DNA of 64,000 nucleotides from Rhodopseudomonas palustris (GCF_003591005.1 NZ_QYYD01000002.1:248001-312000); one strand, 5' to 3'; counted from the first letter of the stretch, positions 37,053 through 45,450 are shown. Program-made: numbers and translations. The notes: a model not told the origin generated them from the letters alone.

Positions 37053-39116
37053 ATGGCGCATCTGCTTCCCTTCGTCCCGGCTCCGGCGCTGCTCGGCTTC
37101 ATCGTGTTGTCGCTGCTGCCGATCGGGCTGTCGCGTGCGGCGGTGATCGCGCTCGGCGTCGGCGCCGCAGTGCTGCCGGCGTTGCTGTTCGTGCCGGTGG
37201 CGCTGAGCTGCCTCGACGGCGGCTGCGTGGCAGGCGCGGTCGTGCCGATCCTGTCGATCGACACCGGCGTGTTCGTCGCGCAGATCGCGATGTCGATGGA
37301 CCCGCTCAGCATGGTGACCGGCGGCACCGTGGTGCTGGTCGGCGCGCTGGTGCTGATTTACTCAGGCGCCTACATGGCGTCCGAGCCGGTGCCGGATTTG
37401 CGCCGCTTCTTCGCGGTGATGAACCTGTTTCTCGCCGGCATGCTGGCGGTGGTGTTCGCCGGGGATGTGATCCTGTTGTTCCTCGGCTGGGAAACCATCG
37501 GGCTGTGCAGCTTCATGCTGATCGCATTCTACGATCAGTTGCCCAAAGCCGTCGCGGCCGGCCGCAAGGCGCTGATCACCACGCGCATCGCCGACAGCCT
37601 GCTGCTCGCCGGCCTGATGCTGCTATTTCTGCCCGCCGGCACCACGCGGCTCGACGGCATGCTGGCTGTGGTCCCGACGATGGACTCGTGGCGGTTGGCG
37701 GCCGTTGCCGGCCTGATCGCGCTCGGAGCGCTCGGCAAATCGGCGCAGTTTCCGTTTCACACCTGGCTGCCGAGCGCGATGGCCGGCCCGACGCCGGTGT
37801 CGGCCCTGCTGCATTCCGCCACCATGGTGGCGGCCGGCGTGATCCTGCTGGCGCGACTCGCCCCGCTTTTCGCGGCTGCGCCAGAAATCTCCGCGATGGT
37901 GGCGATGCTCGGCATCGTCACCGCGGCGGGCGGCGCGCTGATCGCGGTGATCCAGACTGATGTGAAGAAGCTGCTGGCGTTCTCGACGATGAGCCAGATC
38001 GGCTTCATGGTGTTGGCGCTCGGGCTCGGCGCGCCGGCGGTGGCGCTGGCGCATTTCGCCATCCATGCGGCGTTCAAGTCGCTGCTGTTTCTCAGTGCTG
38101 GCGTGATGAGTCACGCCTCCGGCGGCTCGACCGCGATCGAAGCGCTGCGCGGGGCGCGCTATCGCCAGCCCTGGGCGTTCTGGACCTTCGCGATCGGCGC
38201 TGCTTCTCTCGCCGGCCTGCCGGTGATCACTGCCGGCTGGTACTCGAAAGAAGCGGTGCTCGCCGCGGTGTGGAGCAGCGGGCCGTGGGGCGTGCCGCTG
38301 TGGTTGCTCGCCGCGACCGCCGCGATGCTGACCGGCGCCTACGCGTTTCGTGTTGTGTTCGTCGCCGGCAGTCAGTCCGCCGATCTCGCCGCGCCGCCTT
38401 GGGGTGGAGCGGCGGTGATGATTCCGCTGGTCGTGCTCACCGCCGTCGCGGTGGTCGGCGGCCTGTCGGTCGGCGCGCTGATCGGCTTCACGGGTGGCAC
38501 GCCGGATCATCTTCCGCTGCTGCCGACACTGCTCGGTGCCGCGGCGCCGATCCTCGGCGTGGGGCTGGCGCGGCAATTGGTGCGGCATCCGCGCGAACTC
38601 GAACGCGTCGCGCATCGGCTGCGCCACGTCCGCATCTTCCGCGTCGACGTGTTGTACTACTACTACATCGTCCGTCGCTTCCGCCGCGTCGCCAGCGTGC
38701 TCGGCAATGCTGAGGGCACCGAAGCCTTCGCGCGCGCCGCGGAGCTACGCCGCGAGGGCGTCGAGGTGCCCGGCCTGCCGGCGGACGATCTGTTGGCAAG
38801 AGACAGAGCGCCAGCGGTGCCGAGCGATTTTCTGACGCGGGCGACCGAAGGCCAAACGCCGGTGGTGCGGCTGGTGTCGGGCGATCCGGTCGGCCGATTC
38901 GTCGTCGCCGCGGCGCGGCTGTTCGTCAGCGGCTTCGTCGCGCGGTTTCGACCCGATGCGATCGACCGCGCCTGGATGGGCTTTGCGGGCAGCTTCGAGC
39001 TCGCCTGGGCGCAGGCGCGCCGGGTGCAGACCGGCCGCGTCCGCGATCATTCACTGTGGATAGCGCTCGGCTGCGCCGCGCTATTGTTATTTGCCTGGGG
39101 GACATCATGGCGCTGA
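37053..39116 (+). CDS. nuoL: NADH-quinone oxidoreductase subunit L
   Basis: This 687-residue antiporter-like proton pump has about 16 helices and a long C-terminal lateral helix. Landmarks are FLGWETIGLCSFMLIAFYD, KSAQFPFHTWLPSAMAGPTPVSALLHSATMVAAG and IAVIQTDVKKLLAFSTMSQIGFM, which contain the conserved Glu, Lys and His residues. ATG 37053 follows GAAGGGG and is preferred to GTG 37047. Confidence 0.94.
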   Translation: MAHLLPFVPAPALLGFIVLSLLPIGLSRAAVIALGVGAAVLPALLFVPVALSCLDGGCVAGAVVPILSIDTGVFVAQIAMSMDPLSMVTGGTVVLVGALVLIYSGAYMASEPVPDLRRFFAVMNLFLAGMLAVVFAGDVILLFLGWETIGLCSFMLIAFYDQLPKAVAAGRKALITTRIADSLLLAGLMLLFLPAGTTRLDGMLAVVPTMDSWRLAAVAGLIALGALGKSAQFPFHTWLPSAMAGPTPVSALLHSATMVAAGVILLARLAPLFAAAPEISAMVAMLGIVTAAGGALIAVIQTDVKKLLAFSTMSQIGFMVLALGLGAPAVALAHFAIHAAFKSLLFLSAGVMSHASGGSTAIEALRGARYRQPWAFWTFAIGAASLAGLPVITAGWYSKEAVLAAVWSSGPWGVPLWLLAATAAMLTGAYAFRVVFVAGSQSADLAAPPWGGAAVMIPLVVLTAVAVVGGLSVGALIGFTGGTPDHLPLLPTLLGAAAPILGVGLARQLVRHPRELERVAHRLRHVRIFRVDVLYYYYIVRRFRRVASVLGNAEGTEAFARAAELRREGVEVPGLPADDLLARDRAPAVPSDFLTRATEGQTPVVRLVSGDPVGRFVVAAARLFVSGFVARFRPDAIDRAWMGFAGSFELAWAQARRVQTGRVRDHSLWIALGCAALLLFAWGTSWR

Positions 39117-40549
39117 TTGCGCTCATCCTGCTGCCGGCCTTTGGTGGCCTCGTCGCATTCCTGGTCGCCGGCAAAAGCGAACGCGAACGCTGGGTGTCGA
39201 TCGCGACCTTCGCGCTGATGCTGGTGCTGCTGGTCGCGATCGTCGCCGCTGCGCCGGAGGGGCGTTGGTATGCCAAGGTCAGCTATCCGTGGGTGCCGTC
39301 GTTCGGCATCGCGCTCGACTTTGCGTTGGACGGGCTGTCGGCGGCACTGATCGCCATCGCGGCCGGGCTCGGCATCATCTCGGTGATGGCATCGTGGTCG
39401 GAGATCCGGACGCAATCCGGCCTGTTTCACGCCAGCCTGTGCTGGACCGTGGCGGCGACCGTCGGCGTCTTCATCTCGTTCGACCTTCTGATCTTCGCGT
39501 TCTTCTGGGAGGCGATGCTGGTGCCGGCTTTCATGCTGATCGCCGTATGGGGCCATGGCGACAAGGAAGGCGCGGCGCTGAAATTCCTGATCTTCAACGC
39601 GGTCGCCGGCTTTGGCCTCTTGGCGGCGTCATTCGCGCTTGCGGCGATGGCCGATCACATGACCTTCAGCGCCTTCGAACTCGCCGAGATGAAGCTCTCC
39701 ACCTCCGCGCAGGTGTGGATGCTGCTCGGCTTCTCGCTCGCCTTCATGGTCAAGCTGTCGGTGCCGCCGTTCCACGCCTGGCTGCCGGAGGCGCACACGC
39801 TGGCGCCGACCGCCGGCTCGATCCTGCTCGCCGGCATTCTGCTGAAGACCGGTGCTTATGGCCTATTCCGTTTCGCCCCGATGCTGTTTCCGGACGGCCT
39901 CGCCGCCGTCGCGCCCTACGGCATCGCGCTCGGCGCGGCCGGTGCGCTGTATGGTGGCCTCGTCGCCTGCGGCCAGAACGACGCCAAGCGGCTGGTCGCC
40001 TACACGTCGATCGCCCACATGGCGATCGTGCTGATGGGTATCTCGGCCGGCGTACACTACGCGATGGCCGGTGCCGCCGTGGAGATGATCGCGCATTCGT
40101 TCTCCGCTTCAGCGCTGTTTCTGCTGATCGGCGCGCTGTACGAGCGCACGCATACGCGCGACCTGCGCCAGCTCGGGGGCCTGCAGCAGGTCGCGCCGAA
40201 ATTCGCCGCGGCGTTCGCGCTGTTCTGCTCGGCGCTGCTGGCGCTGCCCGGCACGGCGAATTTCGTCGGCGAGGCGCTGGTGGTGGTCGGCATCTTCCAG
40301 GTCAACTGGGTGTTCGCGCTGCTGGCGCTGTCGACGCTGATCGTCTCGGTGATCTACGCGACGCGGCTGCTGAAGGGACTGGTGTTCGGTCTGCCGAAGC
40401 CGGCCGGGCCGCTCGCCGATCTGAGCTGGCGCGAGTACGCGCCTGTGGTGGTGATGGGTCTCGCCACGTTGGTGATTGGCCTCTACCCGCAGAGCCTGCT
40501 GGCGCTGCTCGAGCCGGCCATCAAGGCCGCGCTGCCGCACACGCCGTGA
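39107..40549 (+). CDS. nuoM: NADH-quinone oxidoreductase subunit M
   Basis: This 480-residue antiporter-like subunit has AFFWEAMLVPAFMLIAVWG with the key Glu, KLSVPPFHAWLPEAHTLAPTAGS and QNDAKRLVAYTSIAHMAIVLMG. ATG 39107 lies behind GGGGG and overlaps nuoL by ten bases. The longer frame from 39056 is rejected because it lacks homology at its start. Confidence 0.93.
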   Translation: MALIALILLPAFGGLVAFLVAGKSERERWVSIATFALMLVLLVAIVAAAPEGRWYAKVSYPWVPSFGIALDFALDGLSAALIAIAAGLGIISVMASWSEIRTQSGLFHASLCWTVAATVGVFISFDLLIFAFFWEAMLVPAFMLIAVWGHGDKEGAALKFLIFNAVAGFGLLAASFALAAMADHMTFSAFELAEMKLSTSAQVWMLLGFSLAFMVKLSVPPFHAWLPEAHTLAPTAGSILLAGILLKTGAYGLFRFAPMLFPDGLAAVAPYGIALGAAGALYGGLVACGQNDAKRLVAYTSIAHMAIVLMGISAGVHYAMAGAAVEMIAHSFSASALFLLIGALYERTHTRDLRQLGGLQQVAPKFAAAFALFCSALLALPGTANFVGEALVVVGIFQVNWVFALLALSTLIVSVIYATRLLKGLVFGLPKPAGPLADLSWREYAPVVVMGLATLVIGLYPQSLLALLEPAIKAALPHTP

Positions 40550-40559
40550 TCGCCGCACC

Positions 40560-41921
40560 ATGACCGCAGCCCAGTTCGCCGCGCTTTTGCCGCTCATCGT
40601 GCTGGCCGTCGCCGCCATCGCGGCGATGATGCTGGTGCCATTGGCGCGCATCGAAGCCGCGCAGGCCGCCGCCGCCGCGGGACTTGCTGCGGCCGGGGCG
40701 CTGGTGCTGGTCCGCATCGGCGCGCCGGCGGCGCCCACGGGCGCGCTGTTCACCGACGATGCGATCGCGCGATTCGGCATCGTCTACATCTGCCTGGCTT
40801 CGCTCGGTGCACTGGTGTTTCTGCGCACCGGCCATCCGGCCAAGGAAGCGCCGTCGCTGCTGGTGCTGGTGGCGATCGGCGCGGTGACGCTTGCGGGCGC
40901 TGGCCATGCCGCGACGCTGTTTCTCGGCATCGAGATCGTCAGCCTGTCGCTGATCGCGCTGTTCGCCTATCGGCTGTCACGGCAGGGGCTGGAGGCCGCC
41001 TACAAGTTTCTGGTGATGAGCGGGCTGGCGTCATCGGCGCTGCTGCTCGGCGTCGCGCTGATCTACGCGGAGACCGGCGCGCTCGATTTCGCCGGCTGGA
41101 CCGGCCACGGCGCGCTGGCGGCGCTCGGCACCGCGCTGCTGCTCGCCGGGCTCGGCTTCAAGTTTTCGCTGGTGCCGTTCCATATGTGGACGCCTGATGC
41201 GTTCGAGGCATCGCCGGCCAGCGCCGCGGTGCTGGCCGGCGTTGTGTCGAAAGCCGCGATGACCATCGTCATCCTGCGCTTGGTGCTCACCGCGCATCTG
41301 CCGGAGCCGGTGTGGAGCAGCGGGCTTGCGGCACTTGGCGCCGCATCCGTGATTGTCGGCAATCTGCTGGCGCTGCGGCAGAAGCAATTGCAGCGCATGC
41401 TCGGCTATTCGACTATCGCACACTCAGGCTATGTCGCGCTGATCCTGGCATCGGGGCAGCCGCTCGCCGGCGAGGCGGCGCTGTTCTATCTCGGCGCCTA
41501 TGCGCCGGCGATGCTGGCTGCGTTGTGTGTCGCCGGGCTGCTCGGCCACGCGCCGACGCTGCCCGATCTGCACGGGCTGGTGAAGCGGCGGCCGCTGCAA
41601 GCGATCGCGCTGTCGCTGTCGATGCTATCACTCGCCGGTCTACCCGTCGCCGGCGGATTCATCGCGAAGCTGTATCTGCTGCGCGTACTGGTCGACGGCG
41701 GCTTGTGGACGCTGCTGGCTATCGTCGTCGCCGGCTCGTCGCTGGGCTTCTTCTACTACGCGCGATTCTTTACGGCGCCACTGGTCGGCAAGTGCCCTCA
41801 GGAAGCCGAGCCGCTACCTGCACTCGACCGTGGTCTACTGGTCATCTGTTGCGCGCTAATCCTGTTGTTCGGCGTTGCGCCGATGATGTTGATCGGATTA
41901 CTGCCGGGGATCACCCCGTGA
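40560..41921 (+). CDS. nuoN: NADH-quinone oxidoreductase subunit N
   Basis: This 453-residue antiporter-like subunit closes the operon. Landmarks are TLFLGIEIVSLSLIALFAYR, KFSLVPFHMWTPDAFEASPASAAV and LRQKQLQRMLGYSTIAHSGYV. It starts ten bases after the nuoM stop. A palindromic element follows its stop. Confidence 0.93.
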   Translation: MTAAQFAALLPLIVLAVAAIAAMMLVPLARIEAAQAAAAAGLAAAGALVLVRIGAPAAPTGALFTDDAIARFGIVYICLASLGALVFLRTGHPAKEAPSLLVLVAIGAVTLAGAGHAATLFLGIEIVSLSLIALFAYRLSRQGLEAAYKFLVMSGLASSALLLGVALIYAETGALDFAGWTGHGALAALGTALLLAGLGFKFSLVPFHMWTPDAFEASPASAAVLAGVVSKAAMTIVILRLVLTAHLPEPVWSSGLAALGAASVIVGNLLALRQKQLQRMLGYSTIAHSGYVALILASGQPLAGEAALFYLGAYAPAMLAALCVAGLLGHAPTLPDLHGLVKRRPLQAIALSLSMLSLAGLPVAGGFIAKLYLLRVLVDGGLWTLLAIVVAGSSLGFFYYARFFTAPLVGKCPQEAEPLPALDRGLLVICCALILLFGVAPMMLIGLLPGITP

Positions 41922-41936
41922 CGGCTGCTGCTTCTT

Positions 41937-42040
41937 CGTCATGGCCGGGCTTGTCCCGGCCATCCACGCCTTCTCTCCCACGCCTTTTCTTGATTTCCGT
42001 CAGCAAGGCGTGGATGCCCGGCACAAGGCCGGGCATGACG
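41937..42040. repeat. Palindromic element, copy B
   Basis: CGTCATGGCCGGGCTTGTCC ... GCACAAGGCCGGGCATGACG, with CCACGCCTT/AAGGCGTGG inside, is nearly identical to the copy at 11693-11782; they share the AAGGCGTGGATGCCCGGCAC segment. It ends the nuo operon. Confidence 0.82.
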
Positions 42041-42101
42041 TGTGGAGACGAAAAATGCCTTCAGCGAGTGTCGGATTGGTTCAATGGCATCATGAACGGC
42101 T

Positions 42102-42392
42102 TCAGCTCACCGAACTCGCGCCGGCATCCTTCATCGCGGCTTTGATCACGCTGGCATCGCCGCCGGAGACCGAGACTTCGATCACGTCGTTCAATTCCGG
42201 ATCGCCGTGCTTCTCCTCGCCCGGGTGGCCGCTCTCGCGGTCCGCGCCGGCGGGTTTGGTGCCGGCGCTGTTGTCCTGGCCGCGGGCCTGCACGACGACC
42301 TGCTTGCGGTCGACACCGTGTTCCTGCACCAAACGCTCGACCGCAAGTTCGGCGGCCCGTCTGGTGGAAAATTCGCCCGTGATCTTCTGCAT
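42102..42392 (-). CDS. Small hypothetical protein
   Basis: This 96-residue acidic protein starts QKITGEFSTRRAAELAVERLVQEHGVDRKQV, resembling the start of small general-stress-like domains with one alpha/beta repeat. A disordered middle (about residues 38-65) and a final segment VIEVSVSGGDASVIKAAMKDAGA follow. I cannot assign a function. The ribosome-binding site GGAGGCGAC is very good but lies in the 3' arm of a 9-bp inverted repeat. metY is upstream on the same strand. Confidence 0.75.
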   Translation of the reverse strand: MQKITGEFSTRRAAELAVERLVQEHGVDRKQVVVQARGQDNSAGTKPAGADRESGHPGEEKHGDPELNDVIEVSVSGGDASVIKAAMKDAGASSVS

Positions 42393-42395
42393 GTC

Positions 42396-42439
42396 GCCTC
42401 CGGTCAGTCATCGAACACTGTTCGGCGACAACCGGAGGC
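42396..42439 (-). promoter_or_regulatory. Hairpin that covers the ribosome-binding site of the gene at 42102-42392
   Basis: In the minus-strand RNA GCCTCCGGT (42431-42439) is upstream of, and perfectly complementary to, ACCGGAGGC (42396-42404), which contains the Shine-Dalgarno sequence. CGAACAGTGTTCG forms a smaller hairpin in the loop. There is no U tract, so it is unlikely to be a terminator. Thermometer-like or antisense-type translational control is possible. Confidence 0.5.
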
Positions 42440-42454
42440 AGGCAGCGAGGTTCC

Positions 42455-43762
42455 TTAGGCGGCGCGGGCGAGGCGTCCTGCCGCAAGGCCGCGTTCAAGA
42501 TCGACGATGATGTCGTCGATGTGCTCAAGGCCGATCGAGAGCCGCACATAGCCGTCCGAGACGCCGGTCGCGAGCTGGTCTTCGGTCGACAGCTGGGAGT
42601 GTGTGGTGGTCGCCGGGTGAATCGCCAGGCTGCGGGCGTCGCCGATATTGGCGACGTGGTAGAGCAGCTGCAGCGCGTCGATGAACTTGCGCCCGGCCTC
42701 GAGGCCACCGGCGAGTTCGAAGCCGACCAGGCCGCCGAACTTGCCTTTCAGATATTTGTCGGCTCGTTCACGGGCGATGCCGCTCTGTTTCGAGGGGTGG
42801 ATCACCTTGGTGACTTCCGGGCGGGTCGAAAGATAGTCGGCGACCGCCTGGGCGTTCTGCACGTGTCGTTCAATCCGCAGCGGCAGCGTCTCCAGTCCTT
42901 GCAGGATCTGGAACGCGTTGAACGGCGACAGCGCGGCGCCGAGATCGCGCAACAGCGTCGTGCGAGCCTTGATGATGTAGGCGATTGGTCCGAGCGGCTT
43001 CACGGCCTCGACCCAAACCGCGCCGTGATAGCTGGCGTCGGGTGTGTTCAGGGCCGGCTGCCGCTGCGGAAACTTCTCCCAGTCGAAATTGCCGCCGTCG
43101 ACGATCAGGCCGCCGATCGAGGTGCCGTGGCCGCCGAGATATTTGGTCGCCGAATACACGACGATGGCGGCGCCGTGTTCAAGCGGCTTCACCAGCAGCG
43201 GCGCCGCGGTGTTGTCGACGATCAGCGGGATGCCGAACTTGCGGCCGATTGCGGCGACTTCGGCGATCGGGAACACCGCAAGCTTGGGATTCGGCAGCGT
43301 CTCGGCGTAGTAGGCGCGGGTGCGATCGTCGGTGGCGCGCTCGAACGCGTCCGGATCGGACGGATCGACAAAGCGGACTTCGATGCCCTGGTCCTTCAGC
43401 GTGTTGGCGAACAGATTCCAGGTGCCGCCATAGAGGTCGGTCGAGCTGACGACGTTGTCGCCGGCGCGCGCGAGATTTTGCAGCGCGAACGCCGAGGCGG
43501 CCTGACCTGAAGCAACGGCGAGCGCAGCGACGCCGCCTTCCAGCGCCGCGACGCGCTTCTCCAGCACGTCGGTGGTCGGGTTACCGATGCGGGTGTAGAT
43601 GTTGCCGAGCTCCTTCAGCGCAAACAGATTCGCAGCGTGCTCGGTGTTGTTGAACTGGTACGACGTGGTTTGAAAGATCGGCACGGCGACCGAGCCGGTC
43701 GACGGATCGGCGCGCCAGCCGGCATGCAGCGCGAGGGTCTCGGGGTGAAGCTTCTCGGTCAT
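42455..43762 (-). CDS. metY: O-acetylhomoserine aminocarboxypropyltransferase
   Basis: This 435-residue PLP enzyme makes homocysteine from O-acetylhomoserine and sulfide. YTRIGNPTTDVLEKRVAALEGG, VSSTDLYGGTWNLFANTL and the PLP lysine in AIVVYSATKYLGGHGTSIGG are all visible, as is LAIHPATTTHSQLS. The ATG at 43762 overlaps the stop of a 24-codon upstream frame (CCATGA). I looked for the SAM-II riboswitch that precedes many alphaproteobacterial met genes and did not find its conserved segments. Confidence 0.92.
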   Translation of the reverse strand: MTEKLHPETLALHAGWRADPSTGSVAVPIFQTTSYQFNNTEHAANLFALKELGNIYTRIGNPTTDVLEKRVAALEGGVAALAVASGQAASAFALQNLARAGDNVVSSTDLYGGTWNLFANTLKDQGIEVRFVDPSDPDAFERATDDRTRAYYAETLPNPKLAVFPIAEVAAIGRKFGIPLIVDNTAAPLLVKPLEHGAAIVVYSATKYLGGHGTSIGGLIVDGGNFDWEKFPQRQPALNTPDASYHGAVWVEAVKPLGPIAYIIKARTTLLRDLGAALSPFNAFQILQGLETLPLRIERHVQNAQAVADYLSTRPEVTKVIHPSKQSGIARERADKYLKGKFGGLVGFELAGGLEAGRKFIDALQLLYHVANIGDARSLAIHPATTTHSQLSTEDQLATGVSDGYVRLSIGLEHIDDIIVDLERGLAAGRLARAA

Positions 43763-43833
43763 GGCAAAATCCCTGCGACGATGAGGGCGAACCGCCGCTG
43801 CGTGTCCGCGCAGAGGTTCACCGGGACGTCCAT
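43759..43833 (-). CDS. Possible 24-residue leader peptide of metY
   Basis: The frame begins ATGGACGTCCCGGTG, encodes a peptide starting MDVPVNLCADTQRRF and ending VAGILP, and stops at a TGA overlapping the metY ATG. The reading frame is open and directly coupled, but I see no strong ribosome-binding site. The RNA can also fold: GGUGAACC pairs with GGUUCGCC, enclosing CUGCG/CGCAG. CCCTGC further upstream is complementary to the GCAGGG that precedes metY. Confidence 0.35.
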   Translation of the reverse strand: MDVPVNLCADTQRRFALIVAGILP

Positions 43834-44020
43834 CAGGTCGGGCAGGGGCCGCCAAGTCAATCAAGTATGGGAAATAAAAATCTGCGAACTGGCGAAACGC
43901 ACGTGGGCGACGCGTTCGTTCTCCCATGAAATGAGTTCGTGAGAGAAAAATCTTCTGAGCTTACTCCTCTTTCGCGCAGTCCACCCCGCGAACTCGGCCC
44001 GCTCTTCTGACCTCTCCTCA

Positions 44021-44053
44021 AACGAAAAGTGCCGACCCGCGAGGGCCGGCACT
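44021..44053 (-). terminator. Rho-independent terminator of fixK
   Basis: On the minus strand AGTGCCG ... CGGCACT forms a GC-rich stem followed by TTTTCGTTTG. It begins 30 bases after the fixK stop. Confidence 0.75.
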
Positions 44054-44082
44054 CTCGATCCGATCCGAACAAGGTGAGCGCG

Positions 44083-44772
44083 TTACGCGTCCAGATTGCG
44101 AAGTTGTTGGCGGTTGCGCAGTTCGATCTGGCGGGCGCCGGAAAAGCCGAGGATGCCCTGGCTCTGCAGCTGCGACAGCGCGCGCGACACGGTTTCGAGA
44201 GTGAGGCCGAGATAGTCGCCGATGTCGCGGCGGCACATCGGCAGAGCCATCATGCCGGCGACCGCGAGGCGGCGATCCATCTCCAGCAGGAAGTTGGCCA
44301 CTCGCTCCATTGCGTTCTTGCGACCGAGCAACAGCATGTGGTCTTCGGCGTGGCGCAGCTCGCCGGCGGTCATCGACCACAGGCTGCGGGCGACGTGGAC
44401 GTCGGTGGCGGCGGCCTGTTCGAGGCTGCGACGCTTCAGCAGGCGGACGGTGGTGTCGACGATCGCTTCGGCGGTGAGGCGGTGGGTCGGTCCCGACTCC
44501 AGCCCGAACACGTCACCCGGAAGATAGAAGGCGCCGATCTGGCGGCGGCCATCGGAGAGGAGCTTGTAGCTGCGGACGGCGCCGGACACGACCTGGTAGA
44601 CGTACTCGGATGGCTCATCCTCGCCGTAGATTTCCTCTTCTTTCTTATAGGTGAATTCGGAGGCGATCAGTCCGGCGTGACCGGTGGTTGCAAAGAACTG
44701 ATCAGCCGGTGAACGGGAAGGGTCCACCGGAGCCTTAGCGACGGTCGGGGCCCTAAGCGACTGGTTCAGCAT
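44083..44772 (-). CDS. fixK: FixK, Crp/Fnr-family regulator without Fe-S cysteines
   Basis: This 229-residue activator has a cyclic-nucleotide-like sensor domain (about residues 35-150) and a helix-turn-helix CRRDIGDYLGLTLETVSRALSQLQ (about 180-203), whose E and R residues recognise the TTGA half-site. It lacks the N-terminal cysteines of Fnr. Cys180 sits at the start of the recognition region and matches the redox-sensitive cysteine of Bradyrhizobium FixK2, so oxidants may inactivate it. FixLJ should control it. Two perfect dyads lie in its upstream region and a clear terminator follows. Confidence 0.93.
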   Translation of the reverse strand: MLNQSLRAPTVAKAPVDPSRSPADQFFATTGHAGLIASEFTYKKEEEIYGEDEPSEYVYQVVSGAVRSYKLLSDGRRQIGAFYLPGDVFGLESGPTHRLTAEAIVDTTVRLLKRRSLEQAAATDVHVARSLWSMTAGELRHAEDHMLLLGRKNAMERVANFLLEMDRRLAVAGMMALPMCRRDIGDYLGLTLETVSRALSQLQSQGILGFSGARQIELRNRQQLRNLDA

Positions 44773-44829
44773 TTTGCCATCTCCTGCGGGTATCTGGATC
44801 GGATGGCGTTGTTGTAGTGAAGAACTCAG

Positions 44830-44848
44830 GGGGCGAATATTTCGCCCC
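44830..44848 (-). promoter_or_regulatory. Inverted repeat in the fixK leader
   Basis: GGGGCGAA-TAT-TTCGCCCC is a perfect 8-bp dyad with a 3-base spacer, 58 bases before the fixK start. It could be an operator or a leader hairpin. It is not a FixK box. Confidence 0.5.
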
Positions 44849-44852
44849 TTAT

Positions 44853-44872
44853 CTTAGGGTGGGTTCCCTAAG
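44853..44872 (-). promoter_or_regulatory. Palindromic site upstream of fixK, possible FixJ target
   Basis: CTTAGGGTGGGTTCCCTAAG is a perfect 7-bp inverted repeat with a 6-base spacer, 81 bases before fixK. FixJ is the expected activator here, and the adjacent CTAAGTGGTTTTACGG has a loose likeness to FixJ sites, but I cannot confirm the match. Confidence 0.45.
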
Positions 44873-44947
44873 TGGTTTTACGGAGCTGGGCCGCCGATCC
44901 GCGCCGGTCGTCCGGGGGGCAATCAATCGAATCAGTGGCTTAGGAGC

Positions 44948-45355
44948 TTAGGCTGTGGGGGTATAAGCCGGTGCTGCGGCATTCTGAAGGGCGTCGCGGA
45001 TGTGGAACGCGAGGCTTTCTTCCAGATGCGGCTTCAACACGACATGGCGGACGCCTACGGCGGCAGCACGGCTGGAGATGGTTTCGTCCGGGTAGCCGGT
45101 GATCATCAGCACCGGGGTTTCGACCTTCAGGTCACGCAACCGCTGCGCGAGATCGACGCCGTTCATTCCCGGCATCTTGTAATCGATCACGATGCAGTCT
45201 GCGCGGCCGTCGCCCAGCGAGTCGAGCAGCGCCGGTCCGCTGCGAAAGGTACGAACCTCGAAACCGTCTGTTTCCAGCAGGAACCGCAGCGATCCGAGCA
45301 CGCCCTGATCGTCGTCGACAACGTAAACAACAATTTTTGCGGGCGCGCAGCTCAT
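44948..45355 (-). CDS. Receiver-only response regulator
   Basis: This 135-residue protein is a lone receiver domain. The phospho-acceptor Asp is in ADCIVIDYKMPGMNG (about residue 59), with the acidic pocket at YVVDDDQG and the conserved Lys in HVVLKPHLEE. There is no output domain. It lies between fixK and fixJ with a FixK box upstream, the arrangement of the FixK-regulated receiver next to fixK2 in Bradyrhizobium. It may divert phosphate from FixL. ATG 45355 follows TAGGAGC. Confidence 0.85.
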   Translation of the reverse strand: MSCAPAKIVVYVVDDDQGVLGSLRFLLETDGFEVRTFRSGPALLDSLGDGRADCIVIDYKMPGMNGVDLAQRLRDLKVETPVLMITGYPDETISSRAAAVGVRHVVLKPHLEESLAFHIRDALQNAAAPAYTPTA

Positions 45356-45431
45356 CACTTGCTCCTACGCACCCAGCCCGGCTGTAGTAAACTTCATGCG
45401 CGGAAAGATAGCTGCGATCACCAGTGGCAGA

Positions 45432-45445
45432 TTGATCTGCCTCAA
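45432..45445 (-). promoter_or_regulatory. Candidate FixK box upstream of the receiver-only gene
   Basis: TTGATCTGCCTCAA matches TTGA-N6-TCAA. It lies 76 bases before the ATG and just after the fixJ stop, so the receiver gene probably has its own FixK-dependent promoter. Confidence 0.6.
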
Positions 45446-45450
45446 ACGCT

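Noticed and set aside
43763-43870. SAM-II riboswitch upstream of metY
   Set aside because: The conserved SAM-II core segments could not be found on the minus strand.
43763-43927. N-terminal extension of metY
   Set aside because: The PLP-enzyme homology begins at the ATG at 43762 and the extension is unlike MetY proteins; the region fits a leader better.
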